Source: an uncultured Eggerthellaceae bacterium (GTDB lineage Bacteria > Actinomycetota > Coriobacteriia > Coriobacteriales > Eggerthellaceae). Taken from it: a DNA stretch of 53,234 nt. The notes beneath the pieces were generated by a model. That model was given only the letters and a program-made list of their open reading frames with translations. It had not been told where the DNA came from and ran no database searches. Shown here piece by piece: positions 8,793-17,285 of this stretch. The position numbers and the translations under genes are program-made. Location of the stretch: NCBI GenBank assembly GCA_934670115.1, contig CAKUOV010000011.1:1-53234 (forward strand), read 5' to 3'. The number at the start of each line of letters is the position of its first letter. The stretch's first letter is position 1.

Positions 8793-10190
8793 CTAGTCTT
8801 CCATGTTCAGACGGATTTCGCAGGTCAGACCGGGGTCGTAGCTCACCGACACAAAGCCCCCCGCACCCGCGGAACCTGCAGTTTCTTGCGCGTTGGACGC
8901 TCCATCCGCGGCCACGCCGGCAGCACCCGCTGCGGCAGCTTCCGCTTCTTCGGTTGCCTGAGCAAGGGGAAGCTGGGCACTCAAATCGATGCCGCGACGC
9001 AACGCCGTGGACTGCACCAACATGGTGCGCAGCAACGCATCGTTCTCCATGCGCGCCATGAGCTCCGGCCAAACGTATTGGAACTCGAAATACTTCGAGC
9101 AGTTCGAAGCAGCATAGGAATCGGCCTCGCGCTTCGCCGCACTTGCCGCCTTGAAATACGCCCGGTGATCAGGGCGCGCCAAGCTGCGCAAACGCGCCGT
9201 CCATGATATGCGACGACGAACACCGTGGTCCAAAAACGGTCCGGGATACGGATTAAGCGATGCCGGCTTCACCTGCAGAAGGTCGATTTGCGTGCGGCTG
9301 TACTCCAGCTTGCGCATTTCGTAGAGCCAGCGATAAATGTCCTGATGAAAGCGCATTCCTTCGCTTGTTGTCTTCGGCGGCAAATGGCGCACGCACCACT
9401 TATTGTCAAACCACAACTCCGAACCGTACATGCGCAAGCTCAGCAAGTAGTCCAAGTCTTCGCCACGCGTAATCCAAGGGTCAAACGCCAGACGTGAAAA
9501 CGCCTCTTTATGAAGCGCAAGGCATCCGCCGCAAACGCTGTTCGCACGCGACAGACGCGGGCCCTCCATTGCGGAGGTGATCCACTCGTTGAAGCGCTTG
9601 CTTTGATCCCAAAAATGATCGTACCAGCGTGCCTTTTCGGGTGCCTTGTACGAGCCATTCTTGTCTAGGAAATAGCCTGTTTTCGCAACAATGGGAATGC
9701 CCTTCTTTGTGAGTTTTCCCAGGCCATACACGGCTTTCTTCATGAAATCGGGGTCTTCGATAATCTCGTCGTCGTCAACAAAGACCACCGCATCGAAACC
9801 GAAAACAGTGGCAACCACCAAGCCCAAATTGCGAATGGCGCTATACCCTACCAGGCCAATGCCTTCGTTGTACTCGGTCAAACCCAGCTGCTCCATGCGC
9901 TGATGCACCAACGCCTGCTCGGGCGCGCCAATAACCAGGCTCTGCACGCCCGGATACCTCGATGCAACCGCCTGCACCTTGTCGGCCGCCTGCTTTTCCA
10001 CCGAGCGATCGCTTGCAACCAAAATGATGACGGGAACATTCCCCTGCGCTTTTTCGATTGACTCCAAGCAACGACCCAACTCGCCCTGCCCCGAAATGGG
10101 CGTGGCGTGGTCATATGTTGCCATTAAGCTGGGGTTTTCCTTCTGTCTGCGCGATGCAATATAGGTAGGAATAACGATTACCGGATTCAT
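8793..10190 (-). CDS. GT-A fold glycosyltransferase
   Basis: 465 residues. It opens with NPVIVIPTY, as in family 2-like nucleotide-sugar transferases, and has an acidic metal-binding VFVDDDE cluster at 137-142. Later conserved-looking blocks include CGGCLALHKEAF and WITRGEDLDYLL, the second being the expected acceptor/base region. No membrane segments are seen, so it is probably cytoplasmic. About 35 residues near the C terminus (from around 415) are Ala/Gly/Glu-rich and look disordered. Sugar and acceptor are unknown, and no other polysaccharide genes are nearby. It lies between rsgA and the TauE gene in a same-strand run. Confidence 0.82.
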   Translation of the reverse strand: MNPVIVIPTYIASRRQKENPSLMATYDHATPISGQGELGRCLESIEKAQGNVPVIILVASDRSVEKQAADKVQAVASRYPGVQSLVIGAPEQALVHQRMEQLGLTEYNEGIGLVGYSAIRNLGLVVATVFGFDAVVFVDDDEIIEDPDFMKKAVYGLGKLTKKGIPIVAKTGYFLDKNGSYKAPEKARWYDHFWDQSKRFNEWITSAMEGPRLSRANSVCGGCLALHKEAFSRLAFDPWITRGEDLDYLLSLRMYGSELWFDNKWCVRHLPPKTTSEGMRFHQDIYRWLYEMRKLEYSRTQIDLLQVKPASLNPYPGPFLDHGVRRRISWTARLRSLARPDHRAYFKAASAAKREADSYAASNCSKYFEFQYVWPELMARMENDALLRTMLVQSTALRRGIDLSAQLPLAQATEEAEAAAAGAAGVAADGASNAQETAGSAGAGGFVSVSYDPGLTCEIRLNMED

Positions 10191-10274
10191 GTGCCCTCTT
10201 TATGTCTGTACGTACTGCGTTTATGCTGCTTTTGTCTGTGTAACTTGCGAAACCACAAGCGATTATTGTAACGC

Positions 10275-11399
10275 CTATCTGCCTTTTTTTCGACCTTTGA
10301 TGTGCTTTTGCCAGCGAGCACGCTCTTTGCGGTCGCGCGCCGATTGGCTTTCGTCTCGCAGGAACTTATACGATTTCAAGCGTTGTGCAGAAACCGCGCC
10401 TTGCTCAACTGCCTGCAACACTGCGCAACCCGGCTCACTTTCGTGCTTGCAATCAGCGAATTTGCACTGCGCTGCCAGCTGCTCGATGTCAGGGAACGCC
10501 GCGCCAATGCCTTCTTCGGCTTCCCACATGCCCAGACCGCGCACGCCCGGCATGTCCACAATGAAGCCGCCACCTGGCAATGCGATGATTTCGCGCGACA
10601 CTGTGGTGTGGCGTCCGCGGCGATCGTTTTCGCGCACAGCACCCGTTTCTTGCACGTCGCTTCCAGCTAACGTGTTGACCAGGCTCGATTTTCCCGCGCC
10701 GCTCTTGCCAATAAGCACGGCGGTTGTCCCCGGGGCAATGAGCGCTCGCAGCTGGGAGAAACCGCCGCCATCCACGCACGACAACGCAATGACCTGCACC
10801 GATTCCCCCGTGCAAAGCGCAACGTCCTGGCAAACGCGGCTGATTTCCTGCTCGCTCTGCGCCATATCGGCCTTCGTGAGTGCAACCACCACGCGCGCGC
10901 CCGTGTCGTGCGCTAGTACCAGCTCACGCTCAAGACGCTTCCTGTTAAGCTCGGGGAGCGGCTGCGCAACAACAATCACTTCGAAGTTCGCGGCAAGCGT
11001 TTGCGAAATGGTACGCTCGGCGGGGTCGCGCCGCACAAACGCATTTCGACGCGGAAGAATCTCTGCAATAATGGCTTTATCGTGAGTATCGGGCCACATC
11101 ACACGCACGTAATCGCCGATTACGGCGCGCACATCGCTCTCTTTCACCAGCTCAGTCGCATGTTCGCAACGCACCCGCGCACCACTTTCAAGCTGAACCA
11201 AAGGAAAACCGCGATCAAGTTTCACCACGCGGCCACGCGCTTCGGCGGCACCTTCGGCAACGCACTCGACAGCAACACCCCCGGCAGCTTCCTGCTGGGA
11301 AGAAACGCCCGCAACACCTGCTACTCGCGCCTCCATCCCCGCATTTTGCATTGCGCCTTCAGTCTGACCCATTGTCGCCCGCTCTTCTCCGCCCGCCAT
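10275..11399 (-). CDS. rsgA: Ribosome small-subunit-dependent GTPase RsgA
   Basis: GTPase that tests late 30S ribosome assembly. 374 residues. It shows the circularly permuted GTPase order: the G4 motif TKAD (175-178) comes before the P-loop GKSGAGKSS (231-239) and the DMPGVRGLG G3 region. The C terminus has the Cys/His zinc-binding block CKFADCKHESEPGC. An OB-fold begins around residue 57. The first 55 residues are Ala/Gly/Glu-rich and unlike the family, so a later start is possible. However, the ATG at 11399 directly follows the TAG stop of the upstream gene, which supports translational coupling at this start. Confidence 0.93.
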   Translation of the reverse strand: MAGGEERATMGQTEGAMQNAGMEARVAGVAGVSSQQEAAGGVAVECVAEGAAEARGRVVKLDRGFPLVQLESGARVRCEHATELVKESDVRAVIGDYVRVMWPDTHDKAIIAEILPRRNAFVRRDPAERTISQTLAANFEVIVVAQPLPELNRKRLERELVLAHDTGARVVVALTKADMAQSEQEISRVCQDVALCTGESVQVIALSCVDGGGFSQLRALIAPGTTAVLIGKSGAGKSSLVNTLAGSDVQETGAVRENDRRGRHTTVSREIIALPGGGFIVDMPGVRGLGMWEAEEGIGAAFPDIEQLAAQCKFADCKHESEPGCAVLQAVEQGAVSAQRLKSYKFLRDESQSARDRKERARWQKHIKGRKKGR

Positions 11400-12053
11400 C
11401 TAGCGCGCCTTATCCGTCATGCGTTTATGAAGGAGCATGACTAAAAGACCAGCAAGAACGGCAAGAACGCCTGGTAGGAACATGGTAACGTCAAATGGTT
11501 CACTCAGCTGCGCGCCTTTTCGGACAATGGAAAGCGAGTCGGCATGGACATCGCTCAAACCATCATGGTCGGCACACGCCAAATGATACGTGCCACTCAC
11601 CTGGACATATGTTCCGCGCATGTTGTATCGACCATACGTATCAATCGTATCTGCCAGAGAATTGGAGACGCAAACTTCAATCGAGGAAGGATTGTATTGC
11701 TCCGCGGAACCTTTCTTCAGCGAATAGAGCGTAATCCAACTGCTGTCCGATCCAACGCCGGCACTCCTGCGGTCTCCCACGACCTCGCCCGTTACCACCA
11801 CCGTAGTGTTGTCGTAAAAAACATCGGCGGTTGCCAATGCTTCAATAGACGTGTCATACAGAAAAGAGCCATCGGGAATCTGACGCTCGTCAACGTAATT
11901 GTGCGATTCGGGATTATCGCCTTCGCCTAAGTCCTCTGCCAAGGCACACACGGGAAACGCCAGCGCAAGAGCAAGTGACATCAAAGCAACTATCAGGCAT
12001 TTTGCAAGTTTTTTCAAACCTGCAGTCCTTTCCCGAACTTGATTTTCTACCAT
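11400..12053 (-). CDS. Exported, membrane-anchored protein of unknown function
   Basis: 217 residues. An N-terminal basic stretch and hydrophobic segment ending in ALA (about residue 39) look like a signal peptide. Residues 45-175 are polar and rich in beta-type sequence (VVVTGEVVGDR, WITLYSL, GTYVQVSGTYH), reminiscent of an OB-fold/tOB-like domain. A single hydrophobic helix, LPGVLAVLAGLLVMLL, and a basic KR end follow. The expected topology is an outside domain with a C-terminal anchor. No enzymatic motif is visible. The stop TAG touches the rsgA ATG. Confidence 0.72.
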   Translation of the reverse strand: MVENQVRERTAGLKKLAKCLIVALMSLALALAFPVCALAEDLGEGDNPESHNYVDERQIPDGSFLYDTSIEALATADVFYDNTTVVVTGEVVGDRRSAGVGSDSSWITLYSLKKGSAEQYNPSSIEVCVSNSLADTIDTYGRYNMRGTYVQVSGTYHLACADHDGLSDVHADSLSIVRKGAQLSEPFDVTMFLPGVLAVLAGLLVMLLHKRMTDKAR

Positions 12054-12109
12054 CGCTGCACCTTAATCAACCTCGCGACGCACGCAGCAGTTTGTCCCTC
12101 GCATACCCA

Positions 12110-13630
12110 TTACGCACGAACCCTTCGACGGCGAGGAACAACCGAAACCGCAATCTTTACCACCAAGGCAATCAGTGTGATGAATTCAAGACGGCCCGCC
12201 CACATTTCCAGAATATAGACCATTTCCAACCACGTTGGCATACCTGGCCCAGCAATTCCCACAATTACGCCGCCGTTACTAGCCATGCAAACCGATTCGT
12301 AAATGGCCTGCAGTGCGTCATAACCCGCCGCAATACCCGCAAGCGCGCCAATCGTGTACGTCACAGCATACAACATGAAAATCGTCATGGCTTCCTCGGC
12401 GTTTTCCGAGGTCAAACGCTGACGCCCCAGGTGGTAGTAATCCACAATCACACGCGCGCTATCAGGAGAGAGCGTTTCCTTCACGCGCACTACAATGGCC
12501 TTGAAAATGAAGCCGATGCGGCTGAGCTTGATACCGCCGGCGGTGCTTCCCGTGCCACCTCCCACGCCCATGGCAATAGCCAAAAGCAGGAAGCAGCCCG
12601 AGGTGAACACCGTAAGAATCTCGTTCGACGTGACGTTTTGGAAGCCCGTTGTGGTAAACGACGAGATAATCATGAACAGGCCGCGGCGCATCATCGTAGG
12701 CAAATTCGAGAAATTCGTGCTTGCCGCCATAGATGCCGCAAACACCGCCACCAGCACAATCAGCCACAAAACCATCGTTCTGATTTCCACGTCTTTGAAG
12801 AAGCTCTTCACGTGTCCATTCCAAACCTCCAGGTGAAGCGTGAAATTGATGGCACCGCACAACATGAGCAGCATGAGCACGCATTCAAGAATGAACGAAT
12901 GGTAATAATAGATGCTCTCGCTGGTGGGGGCGAAGCCGCCCGTCACGAAACCGGAAAGCGAAATCCAGAACGCATGCAGAAGCGCACGCAGCGGCTCCAT
13001 GCCCAGAAAAATACCAAGAACCGTGATGATTGCGGTGCCAATAAGCACAAACACCAAGGTCACTTTCGTAATAAGCCGCGCGGTTTGCACAATGTTTGGC
13101 ACCATATGCTCCGAGCGTGCCTCGGCCGAATACAGACTTGCTCCGCCGCCCTTGCCGAAAATGCCCAGCGAAAGCGCCACTACAATCAAGCCCAAGCCAC
13201 CCGCGAAATGCGTAAGGAAACGGAACATATTATCGGTGTATGACAGGTGATCCAAATCGCATATGATAGACGCACCCGTGGTGGTCAACCCCGATACAGC
13301 CTCGAAAAGTGCATCGGTATACGATGCGAAATGCCCTGAATAATAGAGCGGAATAGCGGCAATTATAGCTAGCACAATCCAAACCAGCCCCGTTACTGCC
13401 AATGCCTGTTGGCGCGACAAACGGCGCGGGTTCAAATAGAGCATGCGCAGCGCACCGCCAATGACCAAGCTCAGGCCGCCGGTAAACAAATAGCGTGAAG
13501 CCGGCTCCCATTCTTGCAGCACAAGCGCCATAAGAAACGGAATGAAGTACATAACCGACGACACCATAATGAGCACGCCCAAATAATGCCCAATAATGCG
13601 AACGTCTTGCAGGGAGAATCGCTGCCACAT
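12110..13630 (-). CDS. trkH: Potassium uptake protein TrkH
   Basis: Ion-conducting membrane subunit of Trk/Ktr potassium uptake, 506 residues with many hydrophobic helices. Pore-loop signatures include FEAVSGLTTTGAS, GFVTGGFAP and MGVGGGTGSTAGGIK, as in TrkH/KtrB. The regulatory NAD/ATP-binding partner TrkA is not in the window, so the partner must be encoded elsewhere. A 38-46 residue single-helix protein precedes it by 26 bases and is likely cotranscribed. Confidence 0.95.
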   Translation of the reverse strand: MWQRFSLQDVRIIGHYLGVLIMVSSVMYFIPFLMALVLQEWEPASRYLFTGGLSLVIGGALRMLYLNPRRLSRQQALAVTGLVWIVLAIIAAIPLYYSGHFASYTDALFEAVSGLTTTGASIICDLDHLSYTDNMFRFLTHFAGGLGLIVVALSLGIFGKGGGASLYSAEARSEHMVPNIVQTARLITKVTLVFVLIGTAIITVLGIFLGMEPLRALLHAFWISLSGFVTGGFAPTSESIYYYHSFILECVLMLLMLCGAINFTLHLEVWNGHVKSFFKDVEIRTMVLWLIVLVAVFAASMAASTNFSNLPTMMRRGLFMIISSFTTTGFQNVTSNEILTVFTSGCFLLLAIAMGVGGGTGSTAGGIKLSRIGFIFKAIVVRVKETLSPDSARVIVDYYHLGRQRLTSENAEEAMTIFMLYAVTYTIGALAGIAAGYDALQAIYESVCMASNGGVIVGIAGPGMPTWLEMVYILEMWAGRLEFITLIALVVKIAVSVVPRRRRVRA

Positions 13631-13656
13631 ACTTATTTCGCCTCAACCATCTGCGC

Positions 13657-13797
13657 TTACACCAACACCAAGCGCACCGCAATGAAGACAACCCACAGCA
13701 CCACCAAAAGCGCCGCCAAAAACAGCATGACAATGCACACCCCTTCAGCAGGCTTGATGCGTTCAACGGCCATAGTATGTCGAGCTCTTCTTTTCAT
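13657..13797 (-). CDS. Small single-helix membrane protein upstream of trkH
   Basis: A short frame of 46 codons from the ATG at 13795-13797, or 38 from the ATG at 13771-13773. A basic head (KRRAR) is followed by one long hydrophobic helix of Val, Leu and Ala and then the stop, 26 bases before trkH. A TATAAT box at 13805-13810 (minus) would place transcription start almost on the first ATG. Either a leaderless message or the second ATG, preceded by AAGAAGAG, is therefore used. Tiny proteins accompany some potassium transporters (KdpF is the known case), which makes a TrkH accessory role possible but unproven. Confidence 0.5.
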   Translation of the reverse strand: MKRRARHTMAVERIKPAEGVCIVMLFLAALLVVLWVVFIAVRLVLV

Positions 13798-13804
13798 GGC
13801 ACGT

Positions 13805-13810
13805 ATTATA
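13805..13810 (-). promoter_or_regulatory. -10 box of the trkH transcription unit
   Basis: TATAAT on the minus strand. The hexamer 17 bases upstream is a poor match to TTGACA. It is the only good -10 box before the small ORF and trkH. Confidence 0.4.
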
Positions 13811-13909
13811 AGCGTTGCGCCTGCAAATGCGCAGACAGAACCAGTAAATGACGCAGAAGGCGCAGATGGTCAACACCGCCAGCGCCATCCATGCCGCCCG
13901 CACCGCCTT

Positions 13910-13940
13910 TGTTGACAAAAGGTGGGGTAATTTGTCAACA
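13910..13940. repeat. 31-nt palindromic repeat, copy 1
   Basis: Perfect 10-bp arms TGTTGACAAA (13910-13919) and TTTGTCAACA (13931-13940) flank an 11-base centre, AGGTGGGGTAA. An identical 31-base copy is at 30256-30286. It lies about 100 bases upstream of the trkH-unit -10 box and just past the clpB terminator. Confidence 0.75.
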
Positions 13941-13959
13941 ATGACATCATCTGAAAAAG

Positions 13960-14000
13960 ACAAAAAAAGGCGCGCCAGGGATTGCTCCCCAGCACGCGCC
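13960..14000 (-). terminator. Terminator of the chaperone operon
   Basis: On the minus strand GGCGCGTGCTGGGGA pairs with TCCCTGGCGCGCC around a short loop, followed by CTTTTTTTG. It lies 101 bases beyond the clpB stop, with no gene in between. Confidence 0.8.
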
Positions 14001-14100
14001 CTTATTGCATGTTGCATTGTGCCACCGGCATCGGCGCATCGCGTCAGCGGCAGCGCTGTCAGCAGCGGCATCGCGGCCGCACGGCGCAGCTGTCACGCCC

Positions 14101-16785
14101 CTACGACAGCAAGCTATCGTAGTCGATGGGCTCTTCAACGCGGCACTGGTAATCGCCCGTGTCGTCAATGTCGAAGAACACGTGAGACCCGTCACGCAGC
14201 TCGCCCGTAACTGCCTTCGCAGCAATGCGGTCCACAACCTCCTTCTGGACCAGGCGCTTCAGCGGACGTGCGCCATACATGGGGTCGAAGCCGTCGATTG
14301 CCAGCTGCTGCAACACGGCCGGCGTGACATCCAGCGTAATGCGGCGATCCGCCAAGCGCTTGCGCACGGCGTTGAGCTGCAGGTCAACGATAGGCTCCAT
14401 GTTGGAAATGCTCAGCTCATGGAACGTGATCACTTCGTCGATACGGTTCAAGAACTCAGGACGGAACGTACCACGCAGCGCATCTTCCACCTTGCGCTGG
14501 AACTCCGCCATGCGCTTCGCCATGGCATCGGGGCTCAGCTTTGCCAAATCCTCCAGCGTCTCGCCTTCCTTTTCCTCGGAATGCATGAACTGGCTGCCAA
14601 TATTGCTGGTCATGATGATGACCGCGTTCTTGAAGCTCACCACGCGGCCCTGGCCATCGGTCAGACGGCCATCGTCAAGAACCTGCAGCAAGATGTTGAA
14701 CACATCCGGATGTGCCTTCTCGATCTCATCCAGCAAAATCACCGAATACGGCTTACGACGCACGGCCTCGGTAAGCTGGCCGCCTTCGTCGTATCCCACG
14801 TATCCCGGAGGCGCACCAATCAAACGCTGCACGCTGAACTTCTCCATGTACTCAGACATATCGATACGCACCATGTTGCGCTCGCTGTCGAACAGGTACT
14901 CGGCCAGCGCCTTCGCAAGCTCGGTTTTGCCCACGCCCGTGGGGCCCAGGAACAAGAAGCTGCCAATGGGCTTGTTCGGGTCGGAAAGTCCGGCACGACT
15001 ACGACGAATTGCGCCTGCAACTGCGGAAACAGCTTCGTCCTGGCCAACAACGCGCTCATGCAACTTGTCTTCCAAGTCGGCAAGCTTCTGCATTTCGCCC
15101 TGCATCATCTTCTGCACGGGAATGCCCGTCCACGCGGAAACGACCTCGGCAATCTCGTCCTCGGACACTTCCTCTTTCAGGATGGCGCCGTCTTTCTGAC
15201 GCTCGTTCAAAACGCTCTCGGCATCGGCCAGCTGCTTCTTCAAGCCAGGGATGCGCGCGTAACGAATCTCGGAAGCCAGCGACAAGTCGCCTTCGCGCAT
15301 GGCCTTTTCCTCTTCGTTTTGCGCCGCCTCCAAGTCTGCCTTGATAGACGCAACGTTCTCGATAACGTCCTTCTCGTTCTTCCATTCCGCCTTGCGCGCG
15401 TCCAGCAGATCCTTTGCAGTTGCAATCTCGCGACGCAGGTTCTCCAAACGCTCCTTGGACGCCTCGTCGGTTTCCTTCATAAGCGCCTGCTCTTCGATTT
15501 GCATCTGCGTGAGCTTGCGTTCGGCCAGATCAACCTCTTCCGGCATGCTGTCAATCTCAATGCGCAAACGGCTTGCCGCCTCGTCCATCAGGTCAATTGC
15601 CTTATCGGGAAGGAAGCGGTCGGTAATGTAGCGGTTCGAAAGCTCGGCAGCCGCCACAATCGCGCTATCCTTGATGCGCACGCCATGGTGGATTTCGTAC
15701 TTCTCCTTCAGGCCACGTAAAATGGCGATGGTATCCTCCACGGTAGGCTCGCTGATGTACACTTTCTGGAAACGACGCTCCAACGCAGCATCTTTCTCAA
15801 TGTACTTGCGGTACTCATCAAGCGTTGTGGCGCCAATGGCATGCAGCTCGCCACGCGCCAGCGCCGGCTTGAGCATGTTGCCCGCATCCAGGGAGCTGTC
15901 GCCACCTGCACCTGCGCCAACAATGGTATGCAGCTCATCGATGAACAGGATGATACGGCCTTCGGACTGCTTCACTTCACGCAAAACGCCCTTCAGACGA
16001 TCCTCGAATTCGCCACGATACTTCGCGCCTGCCATCATTGCACCCAAATCAAGCGAGATGATGTCCTTGTCGCGCAATGTAGTAGGAACGTCGCCCGCCA
16101 CAATACGCTGCGCCAAGCCCTCGACAATTGCCGTCTTGCCCGTGCCCGGCTCGCCAATAAGCACCGGGTTGTTCTTGGTACGACGCGAAAGCACCTGAAT
16201 GGTACGACGAATCTCCTCGGAACGGCCGATTACCGGGTCAAGCTTGCCTTCGCGCGCTTGCTGCGTAAGGTTCTGGCCGTACTTCTCCAGCGCCTCGAAC
16301 TCGGCTTTCTCCGTTTGATCGGTAACACGCGTGTCGCCACGAAGCTCCTCGTAGGCGGCCTCGATGTTCTTGTGCGTTACGCCCGCAGCGGTAAGCAAAC
16401 GACCCGCTGCCGTTTTATCTTCGGAAAGCGCAATGAGCAAATGTTCGGTAGTCGCGTAGCTATCGCCCAGCTTCTCAGCGGCCTTCACCGCGTTGTCCAG
16501 TACCGTCATAAGCGCCTGACCAGGCACGCCCTGCATGCCCATGTAACCGCCAGACTGCTTAGGCATGCGGATGATCTCGTCGTCAACGTTCACCAAAAGC
16601 GAGGACGGATCGGCGCCAATGCGCTTGATGATGGCCGTAATGTTGTTCTCACCGCGCGTCAGAAGCGCCTTGAGCATATGAATTGGCTCTGCCTGGGCAC
16701 TTTCCGCATCCGAGGCAATGCCCATGGTCTCCTGCAGCGCTTCCTGCGCCGTTAGAGCCAATTTCTGCAAATTACCCATGTTCAT
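14101..16785 (-). CDS. clpB: Protein disaggregase ClpB
   Basis: Hexameric AAA+ chaperone that pulls polypeptides out of aggregates together with DnaK/DnaJ/GrpE. 894 residues, full length. Clp_N repeats come first, then nucleotide-binding domain 1 with GEPGTGKT at 211-218 and IILFIDELHT, the coiled-coil middle domain (about 400-530), and domain 2 with GPTGVGKT near 610 and VILLDEIEK. No ClpP-docking loop is apparent, as expected for ClpB. The start has a strong GATAGGAGGATAG ribosome-binding site. It is the last gene of the dnaK operon. Confidence 0.98.
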   Translation of the reverse strand: MNMGNLQKLALTAQEALQETMGIASDAESAQAEPIHMLKALLTRGENNITAIIKRIGADPSSLLVNVDDEIIRMPKQSGGYMGMQGVPGQALMTVLDNAVKAAEKLGDSYATTEHLLIALSEDKTAAGRLLTAAGVTHKNIEAAYEELRGDTRVTDQTEKAEFEALEKYGQNLTQQAREGKLDPVIGRSEEIRRTIQVLSRRTKNNPVLIGEPGTGKTAIVEGLAQRIVAGDVPTTLRDKDIISLDLGAMMAGAKYRGEFEDRLKGVLREVKQSEGRIILFIDELHTIVGAGAGGDSSLDAGNMLKPALARGELHAIGATTLDEYRKYIEKDAALERRFQKVYISEPTVEDTIAILRGLKEKYEIHHGVRIKDSAIVAAAELSNRYITDRFLPDKAIDLMDEAASRLRIEIDSMPEEVDLAERKLTQMQIEEQALMKETDEASKERLENLRREIATAKDLLDARKAEWKNEKDVIENVASIKADLEAAQNEEEKAMREGDLSLASEIRYARIPGLKKQLADAESVLNERQKDGAILKEEVSEDEIAEVVSAWTGIPVQKMMQGEMQKLADLEDKLHERVVGQDEAVSAVAGAIRRSRAGLSDPNKPIGSFLFLGPTGVGKTELAKALAEYLFDSERNMVRIDMSEYMEKFSVQRLIGAPPGYVGYDEGGQLTEAVRRKPYSVILLDEIEKAHPDVFNILLQVLDDGRLTDGQGRVVSFKNAVIIMTSNIGSQFMHSEEKEGETLEDLAKLSPDAMAKRMAEFQRKVEDALRGTFRPEFLNRIDEVITFHELSISNMEPIVDLQLNAVRKRLADRRITLDVTPAVLQQLAIDGFDPMYGARPLKRLVQKEVVDRIAAKAVTGELRDGSHVFFDIDDTGDYQCRVEEPIDYDSLLS

Positions 16786-16845
16786 AAAGCTATCCTCCTA
16801 TCAGGGAAAACGAAATGTTCAATAAAAACTTTGGTTGTACGCGAG

Positions 16846-16859
16846 TCGCAAGCTTGCGA
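16846..16859. promoter_or_regulatory. 14-bp perfect palindrome between hspR and clpB
   Basis: TCGCAAGCTTGCGA is self-complementary and sits in the 119-base hspR-clpB gap, about 60 bases before clpB. It could be an operator for a separate clpB promoter or simply a stable hairpin. It does not fit the HspR consensus CTTGAGT-N7-ACTCAAG. Confidence 0.35.
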
Positions 16860-16904
16860 AAAGCAACTCAATCCAGCAAACCTGCTATGCCTGCGCAAAT
16901 AGTT

Positions 16905-17285
16905 CTAAGGCAAATAACGAATGATGGCCGTGTCGGACACCAGCGTGCTCACGGACTCACGCGTTTCCAGCTCGTGCACGCGGTCAGCCAGGCGGCGAAC
17001 ACGGCGATGTAAGTCATCAATTTCCGCATCGCGGTCATCTAAACGCCCCTGCAAGTCAAGGATGCGAATAACACCCGCCAAGTTGATGCCTTCGCCGGTA
17101 AGCTCGTTGATGAATTCCAGCCGTTCAATGTCCGCCTGGGAATACATGCGCGTGTTACCGCTGGTACGCTGAGGTGTGACCAGGCCTTTCTGCTCGTACG
17201 TACGCAACGTTTGAGGATGCACGCCAGCAAGCTCAGCGGCAACGCCAATCATGTAGACCGGTCTGTTTCTGTCGTTTACTGCCAT
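16905..17285 (-). CDS. hspR: Heat-shock repressor HspR (MerR family)
   Basis: 126-residue DNA-binding repressor of the dnaK operon in actinobacteria, thought to use DnaK as co-repressor. The N-terminal winged helix-turn-helix reads VYMIGVAAELAGVHPQTLR (residues 10-28) followed by GLVTPQRTSGNTRMYS. A coiled-coil region DRDAEIDDLHRRVRRLADRV follows. The start overlaps the dnaJ stop by 10 bases, as in the classical actinobacterial order. Confidence 0.94.
   Translation of the reverse strand: MAVNDRNRPVYMIGVAAELAGVHPQTLRTYEQKGLVTPQRTSGNTRMYSQADIERLEFINELTGEGINLAGVIRILDLQGRLDDRDAEIDDLHRRVRRLADRVHELETRESVSTLVSDTAIIRYLP

Noticed and set aside
13230..13766. 178-codon minus-strand frame overlapping trkH
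   Set aside because: A shadow of trkH in another frame, with a Cys/Arg/Trp-rich composition typical of out-of-frame translation.
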